Source: Hortaea werneckii
Lineage: Eukaryota; Ascomycota; Dothideomycetes; Mycosphaerellales; Teratosphaeriaceae
Length of the DNA stretch: 64,000 nucleotides
Direction of reading: 5' to 3'
Assembly: GCA_037044905.1 (NCBI GenBank)
Contig: JBAOKB010000181.1
Span: 170,516-234,515, forward strand
In this document: one piece after another, positions 8,985 to 18,915 of the stretch
Layout: every line of letters begins with the position of its first letter
Numbering within the stretch: the stretch's first letter is position 1
The notes under the pieces: model-generated
Told to the model about the DNA's origin: nothing
What the model saw: the letters and a program-made list of their open reading frames with translations, nothing else
Database searches by the model: none
Made by a program: the position numbers and the translations under genes

Positions 8985-9461
8985 ATGGGTATCCCATACT
9001 CAAAAGAGATCAACCAAGCCTTCGACCAAGTGGCACCACTTGTAGCCGCTACCCTTGATGTTCTGCAGACATCGAAGAACATTTCATACCTACTGGCGGC
9101 TGTCCAAGTTTTTAACGCCCTGCTACTACTGACTGCTGTTTTCGCATTGCTCGGTTTACTCATCACCGTCAACCCTGATCTTGCTGAAGAAAGAAAAGCG
9201 CTGGTGACTCCAGTCGTCAAACATCTGGCTTCATGGGCAATGCCGGGCTCCGAAGGAAGGTGGTACCTGCGGGTAGTTGCTTGGAGTATTGCGACTGTTT
9301 GGCTGGTCGGATGCGCCGCCACAGCGTACTACGCTATGCGCGAGAACGACAGGAACTACTGGGACGATTCGGCCACTAGAGTTCATTCCGACATCAGTAG
9401 GGACGGACTGACCACGTCCGAACTCGCTGAGAATGTTGGAGAAGAGCAAGCTGATGGATAG
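8985..9461 (+). CDS. Small fungal membrane protein, two predicted TM helices
   Basis: A single-exon ORF of 158 residues starting at an ATG in good context (AGTCATGGGT). The N-terminal MGIPYSKEINQAFDQVAPL is amphipathic and carries Gly2, so N-myristoylation is possible. Hydrophobic segments lie at about residues 36-60 (LLLLTAVFALLGLLITV) and 96-115 (VVAWSIATVWLVGCAATAYYA). Between them is NPDLAEERKALVTPVVKHLASW. The tail (about 40 residues) is acidic and polar. The pattern looks like a conserved but uncharacterised ascomycete family, but I cannot name a function. Confidence 0.7.
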   Translation: MGIPYSKEINQAFDQVAPLVAATLDVLQTSKNISYLLAAVQVFNALLLLTAVFALLGLLITVNPDLAEERKALVTPVVKHLASWAMPGSEGRWYLRVVAWSIATVWLVGCAATAYYAMRENDRNYWDDSATRVHSDISRDGLTTSELAENVGEEQADG

Positions 9462-9544
9462 AGGGTCGCGCCACGAAATGCCCTTGTCTCTCGGGAGAGC
9501 TTTGAGGAACTCATGTCGCATAGATGGCTGGCTCAGCCCAGTTG

Positions 9545-10139
9545 CTACAAGAACCTGATATTGAACACCACCTGCTCCTCGCTTGCAGATTCGAGTCTGG
9601 TGAGGGCAGGACCACTACTGTGGTCAAATGTCTGCGTCTTCACATCGAACTCAAGCCCTAAACAATCTCGATACCGCCATATAGCCAGGTCCACCTCCCC
9701 CGGACGCGCAATAAGCGAGATACCACGGATGTGCTTTCGATTGCTGCGACCGATTGTCACAAGCCAGTCCAGCCGAGGGTCCAGTCGTTGTCCCGTGGAC
9801 GATGCAAAGTCTGGCCAGATCTCGAACTGAATGCACGTCCGGTAATAGTATGGTAGAAGCTCTTGTCGTAAGGAACCGCAGACTCGTGTAATTGCGGGTT
9901 GCTGCAGGCCCGGGAGGAATGTATTCTCCGCAAAGCTTGAATAAATTTCGGATAGGTTGACTGTTCCAGCACAGTCGATGACGAGTCTGCCAATGTTCGA
10001 CCAGATTTCAGGTGGGAGGTCCAGGAGTCGAGATACCTTTTTGAAATCTTAGTGAGGTCTGCTAGGGTTGGCCGCAACTCGATCTGACACTTACTTTGGA
10101 TCCTTGCTTATCGTCCTTCAGGTGCTTGGTGGCTGCCAT
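9545..10139 (-). CDS. F-box-like protein, copy 1
   Basis: Exons 10139-10095 and 10036-9545 with a 58-nt intron at 10037-10094 (GTAAGT..CTCAC..AAAAAG) give 178 residues. Exon 1 encodes only MAATKHLKDDKQGSK. Exon 2 opens with VSRLLDLPPEIWSNIGRLVI, the LP-x-E-x-W core of an F-box-like motif. Then come QPAITRVCGSLRQELLPYYY and a short C-terminal half. This arrangement is common in Dothideomycete F-box-like families, which often lack a clear substrate domain. F-box proteins link substrates to SCF ubiquitin ligase via Skp1, but many of these short fungal forms are untested. It is paralogous to the next gene (see findings). Confidence 0.75.
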
Positions 10140-10464
10140 ATCGACAGGTTTCGATCGCTTCGATAAAAGCTGCTCTTGATTTAAGAGCGTAGCTCTCGGA
10201 TGAAGGCCGAAGTGAAATTCCTATTTGCACCGGAGCAGCGCCGAAACGATGTAATCACTAGCGCACAGGGTACAATTGGTGATTTTGAAAGAAAGAAATA
10301 TAGGAAATGTGCTCAAGCGAGGTTGGACGGAGGGAATCAAATTGCCAAAGATCCAAAAAGGGAAGGCACGACGTGCTTCGTGCTGCACGTGCCCCATTGC
10401 ATCCTCAGCAGCCACCGTCACTGGCTGGATTATCGCCAAAACACCTCAAGCATTGCAGCTCTTC
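10140..10464. other. Intergenic between the two F-box-like genes
   Basis: About 325 bp, upstream of copy 1 and downstream of copy 2. No repeat or extra gene seen. Confidence 0.4.
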
Positions 10465-11042
10465 TTATCTCATGAGCCTTATGTTATAGAGGACCTTGAA
10501 ATTGGGATCGCTCCATTCACCCAGCTGCGATTTTTCAAATTGAGCCCCAAACTCGCGTAAGACATTCACTTCAGCAACGTCCCACCCTGCCTCATCTTCG
10601 TTCCCAAAATATGGCGATCCAGGATCTTCGCGCCGACACGCCAGATATAGGCGTCGAAATCGTTGTCTGTTGCGCTTGCCTAAGCTACGCAGCCACTTGA
10701 CTATCCCTTCCACGTCGGCGTACTCATCCAGTATGATGAAGTTGACCAGCTTGTAGTACAAGGGCAGGCATTCACTACGTAGAGCGCGGCAGGTTCGAGT
10801 GATTGACGGCTGCAGCGTCTGCAGACATACCAGCTTTGGATAAGCGGCTTGTTTGATTGTAATGTCCGCAGGATCAAGGATGGCGAGTGTGCAAATGCGA
10901 GTCCAAAGCTCAGGCGGCAGATCCAGAAGGCGAAAGTGCTGTTCCTGCAAGAGTTAGCGAAGGGGAGAGAGAAGGGAGGGCCAAAGAAGTATGAACCTAC
11001 TGCTGCTCCCGTGGCACTCGTTGAATGCTCGATTCGATCCAT
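10465..11042 (-). CDS. F-box-like protein, copy 2
   Basis: Exons 11042-11001 and 10944-10465 with a 56-nt intron at 10945-11000 (GTAGGT..GCTAAC..TTGCAG) give 173 residues. Exon 1 encodes MDRIEHSTSATGAA and exon 2 opens EQHFRLLDLPPELWTRICTL. The F-box core is therefore placed just after the intron, exactly as in copy 1. Downstream are TLQPSITRTCRALRSECLPLYYKL (compare QPAITRVCGSLRQELLPYYY in copy 1) and a DEYADVEGIVKWLRSLG block. The two genes are head-to-tail on the minus strand. The intron position is conserved, which supports tandem duplication of one ancestor. Confidence 0.75.
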
Positions 11043-11892
11043 AACCAGCGAGTCGTGGATGCCGATTTTTATGGAAATGTCTAAGCGGGCCTCTAGGAGA
11101 AGTAGAGAAGACATCAGACTCAATAAGAGAGAGTGTATGTGCATCCAGATTCCACATGAGGTGAGTTGAAGTACTATTTGATCAAAGCTTTAGTGATGGC
11201 AAAGCCCGATGTCATCACGAACAAGAGTCGCTTTGACAGTGACCAACTCCCTGAAAATGACCCATTGACACATTAAAAACTTGTTGAATGCCAATCCGAT
11301 CACCAAGAACCCCTGTGCGCCACATCTTCTTGAGCCGACGCCTGGTGACAATGTATGTGATAATGCCATCCTTCACTCTTCCGATGACACCGAAAGGGCT
11401 TTGTCTGCTCACAATCTGACGGACATGCTATGAACGAGCAATGAACATTTTATTTCGGTACCAGTGCATAGAAGCGACTCTTAGACGTTCAAGAGATGGG
11501 TGAAAGCGCAATTTTCCTTTGCGACTCACGACTCATACTGTCCGACATCTTGGACAAAGATGTTCATTCCGGGCAAAAAAAAAAAAAAAAAAGTGCAGTA
11601 CCTTCTCCAGATGTGTGAAGTAGCTGTCTTTTGCATGGCGAGCCTTCGAGATCCACGAGCATGCCTCTGTTGCCCGGAGGTCCCATGATCGACGCCTGTC
11701 CAAATATACATTGCAGGAGAGAGCGAGCAAAGGCTTATAAACCCGCAGACAGAAAGTGTGTGAAGCCGGGAGACGAAGTGCGGTCGAGATCTCTACCCAG
11801 ACTCAATCTCTATCGTACCCACCTAGGTAGAAGATACTGTACAGGACGATGAGCTCTGGTTGTGATGATGATGACCCATTGAAGAAGATCTC
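11043..11892. other. Intergenic, no supported gene
   Basis: About 850 bp upstream of the F-box-like copy 2. It contains an 18-A tract (11575-11592) and one ACCTAGGT palindrome at about 11820. A short open stretch on the minus strand (11215-11412) has no ATG start and is not called. Confidence 0.4.
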
Positions 11893-12122
11893 TTTTGGAC
11901 TCATTTCTGAAACCGATGGACAGAGTCCATCAACTCGTGTACCGGTCGCTAATACGTAGTATGGTATTTCTTTTGGACCTATGTCTTAAACCGCTTGACA
12001 GAGTCCATCAACTTTTCCGCCAATCGCTAATACGTAATATAGTCCTACTTTTGGACCAATTCCTTAGACCGCTTGACAGAGTCTATCAAAATGTGTGCCC
12101 GTCGCTAATGCGCAACAATATA
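11893..12122. repeat. 78-bp tandem repeat, three copies
   Basis: Units start at 11893, 11971 and 12049, each opening TTTTGGAC and sharing gacagagtcYatcaa and tcgctaatRcg. The period is exactly 78 bp (26 codons) and the plus-strand frame stays open through all three. The repeated peptide is roughly LDxFLKPLDRVHQLxxxSLI. No ATG starts that frame, so it may be a relic. Unit 3 overlaps the 3' end of the opposing hypothetical gene (stop at 12086). Confidence 0.8.
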
Positions 12123-13359
12123 GCCAGGACTTCGTCGACTTGTGCCGTCTTGACTTCTTCCGCAGACTCCGGGCTTACGTGCATCTGACAGAGGTCTAGG
12201 AGTGTCCCGATTTGGCGGCAATGCAGGCGCTTGGACCAGTCATTGTCCTTTATGATGCGGCGAACGTCCTGGATGACAGCAGGATCGAGGTTTGGCATGG
12301 TCGGTACACTCTTCTGATCTGGATGTCAGTCTCGAAACGCATGTTGTCATTGTATTTCTGACTCCTTACCTTAAGCCCGTCCTTGATCTGCTTGATTTCT
12401 TCCTCTCCCAACCCGTCTGTGTACGACGCATTGTCGAAAGCAAAGAAAGCCTTGACGCCATCGTTTTTCGCGTGCGGTCCGGCTTTCAGATCTTGTGCTT
12501 TGCTTTCCATGAGCTTGAGCATTTCTTCGAAATACTTGCGGTTCTCGATGTCTTCGAAAAGGGTGGATTGCAGCACTAATGTATGAGCAAGGTTCTCGGC
12601 CGGGGTTGCACGCAGTGAAGTGGACTCTGTCAATTGGTTGAGCTGCTCTGAGGTATCGTCATTTGAGTTGTGCGTAGCGGACGTCTTGTTAGAAGCAGCA
12701 TGGAAGGCTGTTTTGCTGCTGACATGTACGTTTCGGGCTCTTTTGTTCTCACCGTCCCGGAGTCCATGCCAGAATTCGGCATAAAAGAAGATGTTGTCGC
12801 CTGCGATGACACGGGGGAATAGACGACCTTCAGCTTCTTTGACGCCCACATAGTACTTTACACCCTTGCTGATCATAGGAGTGACGGGCGTAAATGCCCT
12901 CATGGCATTTTGGTCGCGACGCATGATTCCTTGTTCCCTTCTCGCCTTCTCGCGCGCCGCATCTCGGGTCGCACCCTTGGATTTGAACTTGTCGGGTTCG
13001 TCGCCAATGATGAAACCAACTTCTAGATACTCCGATGCTGTCTGATGGCTCTCCAGCTCATGGGGGCCAGGCAACTTGGACGGAACTGCACTGCCAGGTG
13101 GACCGTCTACTCCGATCTTGAAAGACTTGTTTGTCGTTGACGACGAGGAGATCTTTCGTTTCTTTGACTCGGTCCAAAGCCAGACTCTCTGTAATGGTTT
13201 CCGACCATCTGCTTCCACCATCATCATGTCACCATCTATGGTTTTCGCAATGTCTTTCTGCCCGTCTACGATTTCATCGAATTGTATCTCGTCATCCGTT
13301 GGCGCGGGACCGGCCACTCTTAAATCCTCGGACATGTTGACGGCAAGAGTGTTTGCCAT
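12086..13359 (-). CDS. Hypothetical protein, 404 residues
   Basis: Exons 13359-12370 and 12310-12086 with a 59-nt intron at 12311-12369 (GTAAGG..CTGAC..AGAAG) give 404 residues. The N-terminal 100 residues are acidic/Ser-rich and disordered. A basic helix follows (GATRDAAREKARREQG), then an apparently folded block GVKYYVGVKEAEGRLFPRVIAGDNIFFYAEFWHGL, a Ser/Asn-rich linker, a helical region (LVLQSTLFEDIENRKYFEEMLKLME) and a second-exon helical end (DPAVIQDVRRIIKDNDWSKRL). No domain is recognised. The second-exon tail overlaps the third unit of the 78-bp repeat on the other strand. A TACCG-ACC-ATG sits at the exon 2 start, so a shorter form beginning there is conceivable, but the in-frame splice is favoured. 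Confidence 0.55.
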
Positions 13360-13710
13360 AAGGCAAAGATGGAGTTGTCGTGAGGATGAGGCCTTACCAA
13401 TGTGATTGTGCTCGTGAAGTGTGGAGGGCAGGGGCTAGGTGTGTGTCGATGGATGTGGATGAAGTGAAGTGAAAGATATGTAGTGTGAACAGGTCGTCAC
13501 AGGCAAAGTGAACCAATGACATGTGAAGGTGCGCAGTGAAGTGACGAAGTGACATGTGAATGTGCTCATTCCACATGAGTCAAAATGGGCATGTGTAACA
13601 TGAAATACTCCTCTTACCTCTTGCTCATTTTGATTTCCTGCACTGCTCTCATCAACTCATCACCATCACCATCCACTACATTGACACTGCATTGACACTT
13701 GCACGCGAAC
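13360..13710. promoter_or_regulatory. Divergent intergenic region with short direct repeats
   Basis: About 350 bp between divergent hypothetical genes. It carries TGACATGTGAA twice (13517-13527 and 13550-13560, 33 bp apart), each followed by a GTGC, plus many GTGAAGTG words and a CCAAT at 13513. These may be transcription-factor sites; no factor can be assigned. Confidence 0.4.
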
Positions 13711-14455
13711 ATGTCCCCTACGCCGCCTTCCAACGTCGACTTCAGGAACCTCCAACAACATCTCCGTGAACTGAAAGCTGCGCTCGAGGAGGAAGAACAG
13801 GCGAGTGGGGCAGACAAAGGCGTTCGTGGATCGGCACCCGCTGTGACATCTGAAGTGGCAGAAGCGCGAGTGCAAAAGGATCTCGACGCAATCGCCCAAA
13901 GCCCACTTCACAAAGCCAAAGCCCCTGGTTATGGCGGCCTACCGATTGACGCCATCCAACCCCTGCGCCACCTCCGTGCAGCTTTGCTGCGAGCGAAAGA
14001 GGCAGGAGAGGAAACTGAAAGTGACGCCTCTGCGGAGGTTGAGGAACGCTTGAGGGCACTGGTTTTCTCCATCAATCCGAGCCACCCATTCCTCACTCGC
14101 CATGAGAAGGGAGATATGGCAGAGCAAAAAGGTCAGGCGACTCCTCAGATGCAGGAAGCCGAGAAAGCCATTGGCAAGCAACCGGCGAAGGACGAAGCTG
14201 CTGTCGAGCTTTCTGGTTAGTCACCATTCTGTTGTTGCCATTGTATGCTGTTTGACGGGGCACTAATGTTCGTGCGCACGACATTTAGATTGACTCGGTC
14301 CAAACCAGCGTCTTGCAGGGCTTGCCCCAGAACGTGGCGAAGCTACGCTTGGAGGATCGGTTGTCAAAGATGAGGGTGATGCTGGAAATGAGGATGATGC
14401 CCCAAATGAAGGCGATGGCAAAAACGTGGATAACGGGGGCGGTGCTTTGTCCTAG
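13711..14455 (+). CDS. Hypothetical hydrophilic protein
   Basis: Exon 1 is 13711-14215 and exon 2 is 14319-14455, with a 103-nt intron (GTTAGT..TCTTGCAG), giving 213 residues. The splice keeps the frame and adds an acidic Gly/Asn/Asp-rich tail (DEGDAGNEDDAPNEGDG). Exon 1 has a coiled-coil-like segment (FRNLQQHLRELKAALEEEEQ), then PLHKAKAPGYGGLPIDAIQPLRHLRAALL, which looks structured. The rest is Glu/Lys/Ala-rich. No domain is recognised. Without the intron the frame would stop at 14220. The 3' splice site is the least certain part of the model. Confidence 0.45.
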
Positions 14456-15066
14456 AGAGCAGCTGACGATGAAGCATAGTATTCGGGCACCCTCAGGAGT
14501 ACTTCAATTAGGGCCGTACTCAAGCTTATGTTCAGACAATTCTCATCTCATAAGACTGATGTTGTGAATGACATGGAAATGGCTACCTCGATAGGTAAGG
14601 TAAAGTACAGTACATACATGCATACATACTGTAGGAAGTAGGTATGTACTGTAGGTTCAGAGGCGAGAGCTTGGTTCCGCGGAACGAGCCGGTCTGTGGT
14701 TGCCGCAACAACCAAAGCTTGGCGCGTCCAAAACGCGACTTCGTCCAGCTCTCCACGGGCCCATGATGCATTTGTTTCGTCTGGCAAATCTTAGCTGGCC
14801 TCTCTTACGGCCATTGTACTGGCCGACATCCTGGTTCTGGAGTAGCGATTGCGTCGCCGCCGCGTGTCTGGATCGAACCAGTATACTTAGACCGCGCCCA
14901 TGGACCTGGCGATAAACAGCGACTACGAGACGATAGCAACAACATCACTGCCGGTCCGAGCTCACACTCATTAGCCACGAGCCCACCTTTTGGATATACC
15001 CGAATACCATCGGCGAAACATTGTTGGGAGAAGGGGATCTGTATTGGGAAACAGTTAAAGCGCGCA
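14456..15066. promoter_or_regulatory. Intergenic upstream of MPS1
   Basis: About 610 bp. It contains a 12-bp inverted repeat (14606-14653) and the presumed MPS1 promoter and leader. No gene seen. Confidence 0.4.
14606..14653. repeat. 12-bp perfect inverted repeat with 24-bp spacer
   Basis: TACAGTACATAC at 14606-14617 and GTATGTACTGTA at 14642-14653 are perfect reverse complements, with an ATGCAT palindrome and a further CATAC/GTAGG motif in the loop. It could form a hairpin, or be the remnant of a very small inverted-repeat element. It sits about 410 bp upstream of the MPS1 start codon. Confidence 0.65.
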
Positions 15067-17811
15067 ATGGCTGCTGTTGCGCACCAGTCACGACCACACA
15101 TCCGGCGCACTTCTCCAGTCGCGGCACTACATAGCAATAATGGATTCTCTGCGGATGCGCCAGCCTTGCAGCGGTTCGGGATGGACGACAGCGATTCTGA
15201 CGATGAGCCACCGCCGGCTATCAAGTTCTCCAAGGTGACCCAAGCGCTTCTTGACGATGCGCCGATGCCGTCATCGCCGCCAAAGCAAGAGCATGTCAGT
15301 GAAGCACCGCGCTTCAACCGATCTGTCAGCGGCAGTAAAGCTGGTCTAGACACACCAAACAGAGGTTCAGGCATCAAGGTTATTCGAAGAAGCTCTCCGT
15401 CTCTGGCGGGAGAAGGCAGAAGTGGCACTCCACCACGCGTGGTCCAAGTTGGGAAGAATTCTGGATCTGCGCAGCGAAGTGTCAGTATTGCGGGGTCTTA
15501 TCCGCACCGGTTTGCGACAAGACGAGACCCGACGCCCGAACCCAATGGCAGACCTGAAATCGTTACACCGGCGCCGCGCGGCCTCAGAGTGAGTCGGACA
15601 CGAGCAAATAGTAATGCTTCACAAGACGAACAACAACATGTGCCATCATCACTCAGCCGATCTACATCAAGGCAAGGTTTTCGACACGGCCTTGATTCCG
15701 GTGACCGAAACCGACATGTGAGCGACCTAAGTCATGGAGCCTCTCTTCAGCAGCCACAGGAAACCGCAACTCGTTTTGGTAGCTCGACCATTGGACGATC
15801 GCGCAACACGTCGGCTGAAAACGCTCCACCTGGCTCGCAGCGCATCAAACGAGCGCCGATAGGCACTGGATCCTTCTTGAAAAGTGGTCCAGTGCGTCGT
15901 GGTTTTCGTCGAAGAGACAGCGAAGACAATGTGTCTCCAGCAGAAGACGCGAGTGCTCCAGGATCACAGCCCAGCACGTCGAATTACACTCCGCGAGACA
16001 GGAGCGCATCTAGGGTGGACGGAGCCCGAAGTCGCAACGGTAGTGTAAGCACACGTGCCACATCCGTTGAACCTGGATCGCACCACGACTTTGCCTACAA
16101 AAGCCACGCTTCATATGAATCACGCAATGCCAACTCGCACCTTTCTCATAGCCAAATGGGTAGTGAATCACGCCCTGGCTCAAGACAGGCGCAATACGAC
16201 CAGGCAAGAAGTCGACAACCTAGCGTTGAGCCCGAGCCCGTCCGGAGACGGCCAAGCGTCCCAGCCGTAGATGGAGTTTCAGGCACTCACCAGCACCCAG
16301 AGTCTAGACAGCCAGCCATGGATTACGAGAGTCATAGATCAGATAACGAGCAGCGACCAGCACAGAGAAGGCCGAGCTTGAATCGAGCAAATTATCGAGT
16401 CATGCCGAATAAAGGACACACGAATGGATCAGAGGATCAAGAGAACATGCCACCACCCACTTTCCGGCGTAACAAGGACCAAGATTTCAAGTATTTTGGC
16501 AAGCAGTCCGTATCTGTAATGTCCGATGACGAGAAGCCGAAGCATCGCATACCGCAAGAGACGCCAGTCCCAGTGCCGAACCAGCAACAAGAACGAAAGG
16601 CGCTTGGAACTATCAGTGGGAATACGCCTCACCGGCCAGCACCTGCTCCGCCGCCTAAAATGTCTGTTCTCGATGCCGCTACAACAACGGCTGGTGCTAG
16701 CGTCACCAAATCGAAGAAGAAGCGATCGCATATTGTCATTAATGGGAAGATATTTACACAGATGGGCAAGTTGGGCAAGGGTGGTTCCAGTGACGTGTAC
16801 TGTGTCATGGCTGAAAATTACAAAACATTCGCCTTGAAACGTGTCAAGCTAGACGATTGCGATGAGGCTGCCGTCGTAGGGTATAAGGGCGAGATCGATC
16901 TTCTCAGAAAGCTGACAGAAGTCGAGCGGGTCGTCCGACTCTTCGATTGGGAGCTGAATGAAGACAAGCAAGAGCTCTTGGTCCTCATGGAGAAGGGCGA
17001 CACAGATCTCAGCCGACTCCTCACCCTGCGACTCAACGGCATCGACGCCAAATTCGACTCCATCTCCGCCCGCTACAACTGGAAAGAAATGCTCGAATGC
17101 GTGCAAGCCGTACACGACCACGACATCGTGCACTCGGACCTCAAACCCGCCAATTTCCTCATCGTGCAAGGCCGGCTTAAACTCATCGACTTCGGCATCG
17201 CCAACGCCATCGACACAGACAACACCTGCAACGTCCACCGCGACAGCCACGTCGGCACCCCCAACTACATGTCCCCGGAAAGCATCACCGACACGAACCA
17301 GCCCCAACCAGGCCAGATCGGCAGCGGGAAAGACGACCAAGGCCGGCCCCTGAAAAAGGACATGCGCATCGGCAAAGCCAGCGACGTCTGGTCCCTGGGC
17401 TGCATCCTATACCAAATGACCTACGGCCGACCGCCCTTCGCGCACATCCCCAACCAAATCTCCCGCATCATGGCCATCACGAACCCGGCGCACAGCATCT
17501 CGTTCCCGGACCGCGGCGTCGGCGACGCCATCGTCCCCGCCGCCCTGAAAGCCACGCTCAAGAAATGTCTAAATCGCGATCCCGCTAAACGTCCCAGTAT
17601 CCGCCAAATGCTGGCCCCGGATGACCCTTGGTTGAATCCTGATGCGCAGCCGGGCGCGGTCCTCATGACGGAGGATCTGTTGGGGCAGATTATTTCCAAG
17701 GTTGTTGCGCGGTGTGCGGATCCGGGGAAGGGACCCCCGGCTAAGGAGGAGTGGGCGCGGTATCCGGCTAGTTTTATGGCGAAGATTCGGGAGTTGCAGG
17801 AGAGTGGGTGA
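15067..17811 (+). CDS. MPS1: Mps1/TTK dual-specificity spindle-checkpoint kinase
   Basis: A single-exon ORF of 914 residues. The first 560 residues are low-complexity, rich in Ser/Arg/Pro/Gln, and contain several SR and SxxP sites. The kinase domain runs from about 561 to 875: Gly-rich loop GKGGSSDVYCV, lysine in FALKRVKL, then VVRLFDWE, VLMEKGDTDLSRLL in the hinge, catalytic loop HSDLKPANFLI (about 688), LIDFGIANAID (about 706), and activation segment VGTPNYMSPE. The MEKGDTDL and HSDLKPANF patterns are distinctive of Mps1/TTK. The kinase acts at kinetochores in the spindle assembly checkpoint and, in budding yeast, in spindle pole duplication. From 17041 to about 17560 nearly every codon ends in C. 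After 17590 codons end mainly in G or T (see findings). Confidence 0.93.
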   Translation: MAAVAHQSRPHIRRTSPVAALHSNNGFSADAPALQRFGMDDSDSDDEPPPAIKFSKVTQALLDDAPMPSSPPKQEHVSEAPRFNRSVSGSKAGLDTPNRGSGIKVIRRSSPSLAGEGRSGTPPRVVQVGKNSGSAQRSVSIAGSYPHRFATRRDPTPEPNGRPEIVTPAPRGLRVSRTRANSNASQDEQQHVPSSLSRSTSRQGFRHGLDSGDRNRHVSDLSHGASLQQPQETATRFGSSTIGRSRNTSAENAPPGSQRIKRAPIGTGSFLKSGPVRRGFRRRDSEDNVSPAEDASAPGSQPSTSNYTPRDRSASRVDGARSRNGSVSTRATSVEPGSHHDFAYKSHASYESRNANSHLSHSQMGSESRPGSRQAQYDQARSRQPSVEPEPVRRRPSVPAVDGVSGTHQHPESRQPAMDYESHRSDNEQRPAQRRPSLNRANYRVMPNKGHTNGSEDQENMPPPTFRRNKDQDFKYFGKQSVSVMSDDEKPKHRIPQETPVPVPNQQQERKALGTISGNTPHRPAPAPPPKMSVLDAATTTAGASVTKSKKKRSHIVINGKIFTQMGKLGKGGSSDVYCVMAENYKTFALKRVKLDDCDEAAVVGYKGEIDLLRKLTEVERVVRLFDWELNEDKQELLVLMEKGDTDLSRLLTLRLNGIDAKFDSISARYNWKEMLECVQAVHDHDIVHSDLKPANFLIVQGRLKLIDFGIANAIDTDNTCNVHRDSHVGTPNYMSPESITDTNQPQPGQIGSGKDDQGRPLKKDMRIGKASDVWSLGCILYQMTYGRPPFAHIPNQISRIMAITNPAHSISFPDRGVGDAIVPAALKATLKKCLNRDPAKRPSIRQMLAPDDPWLNPDAQPGAVLMTEDLLGQIISKVVARCADPGKGPPAKEEWARYPASFMAKIRELQESG

Positions 17812-18915
17812 GGGGGGAGGTATGCTGGTTTGGGACGGAGTTGTGGGGATGGGATGATCGGGGTATTTTCTCTTTTTCTTTTTTTTTTTTTTCTTCGGCG
17901 GTTTTAGCGAGCACGATCTGGTCTCTTTTCTTTTCTTTTCTTTTCCGTTTTTGCTCCAGCGTCGCCTCGCCGCTTTCCGTGGCTTGAGTTCCTTGCTGCA
18001 GGCCTTCTTCTCTTCGACGCCTTCTGGATTAGCGAAGCGTTGGCGTTTTGATCTGGGTCATCGTTCCTAGAACCTCGGATTTCGATTTTTTCTGGTTTCT
18101 CGCGGGTGGGAAGATCGAACGGCACACAGACTGTTGCTCTTCGCCCGTTTTTTCTGTTTAGCATATGACGGGCTATGAAAAGAGGTGGTTGGTCTGAGGA
18201 ATCAACAGAGTGATCCCGGGGGAAAGACGGGTGGGTTTCGTAGCAGAGTACGATATCAAGCTTAAGAGTCAACAAACACAAGGACTTTCTTTTCTTCTCG
18301 CCCTCTTCTGCCCTTCTTTGATGTACAGTTCGAGCTCGATGTAACAATCCTCCGACTAGCAATACCGCTCTAGATTTATTATCCCCCGTTAGCTTTTCCG
18401 CTCTCGACGATGCTATATCGTACCTTCAGACAAGAGCACTTCCTCTATAGCAATAAGATAGCGTTCGATCTTCGCAATTTCTTATAGCAAGTCTAGACTG
18501 TTGTAGCTGGAAAAGGAAAATGAAGGAAACGGATTTTGTTTTTGACTTTTGTTTTATATTATTTTTGAAAAGAAACAGGAGAAGAAATTAGAGGAGAAGA
18601 CGGAGAGGAAGAGGAAAAAATCTTTCGATTTCATACTTTGATTGGAGGCGAAATCTATATCTTACGACTTCTTCTAATGCCTTTTGGTGGCCTACCGAAG
18701 GGTGGATAGGCTCCTCATGCCCAGGCCTGCTCGATCTCGGGGCCCATTCTGTGAGGGCGACATGGCCCCCCTCCACCTTTTTCTCAGAAGACAAGATTTC
18801 TACCTCTGCCTTCTTTCTAGCCCTGATTCTCCCGAAGATAGCCGAAGAAAAAGGAGTCAGGTGTCCTTAAACGACATCCTCCTCATTCTCCTCATGCCCC
18901 CTACCCACTGCCCCC
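17812..18915. other. Intergenic, convergent 3' regions with a MITE
   Basis: About 1.1 kb between the MPS1 and TMA22 3' ends. It contains a T14 run (17879-17892), CT-rich stretches and the MITE at 18326-18500. A minus-strand open stretch at 17904-18362 overlaps low-complexity DNA and has no coding-like features. Confidence 0.4.
18326..18500 (+). mobile_element. MITE copy, TA on the left flank
   Basis: A 175-bp copy starting CAGTTCGAGCTCGATG and ending AGTCTAGACTG. Left flank is TA (18324-18325); right flank is TT. The two ends are approximate reverse complements. The inner blocks match the copy at 19921-20088, which lies in the opposite orientation. Confidence 0.8.

Noticed and set aside
14805..15428. 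Minus-strand ORF over the MPS1 5' end
   Set aside because: It is the antisense of the MPS1 coding region and its upstream DNA, with no domain.
17904..18362. 152-codon minus-strand ORF downstream of MPS1
   Set aside because: It runs through low-complexity poly-T/CT DNA and into the MITE, and its basic composition is what such DNA would give by chance.
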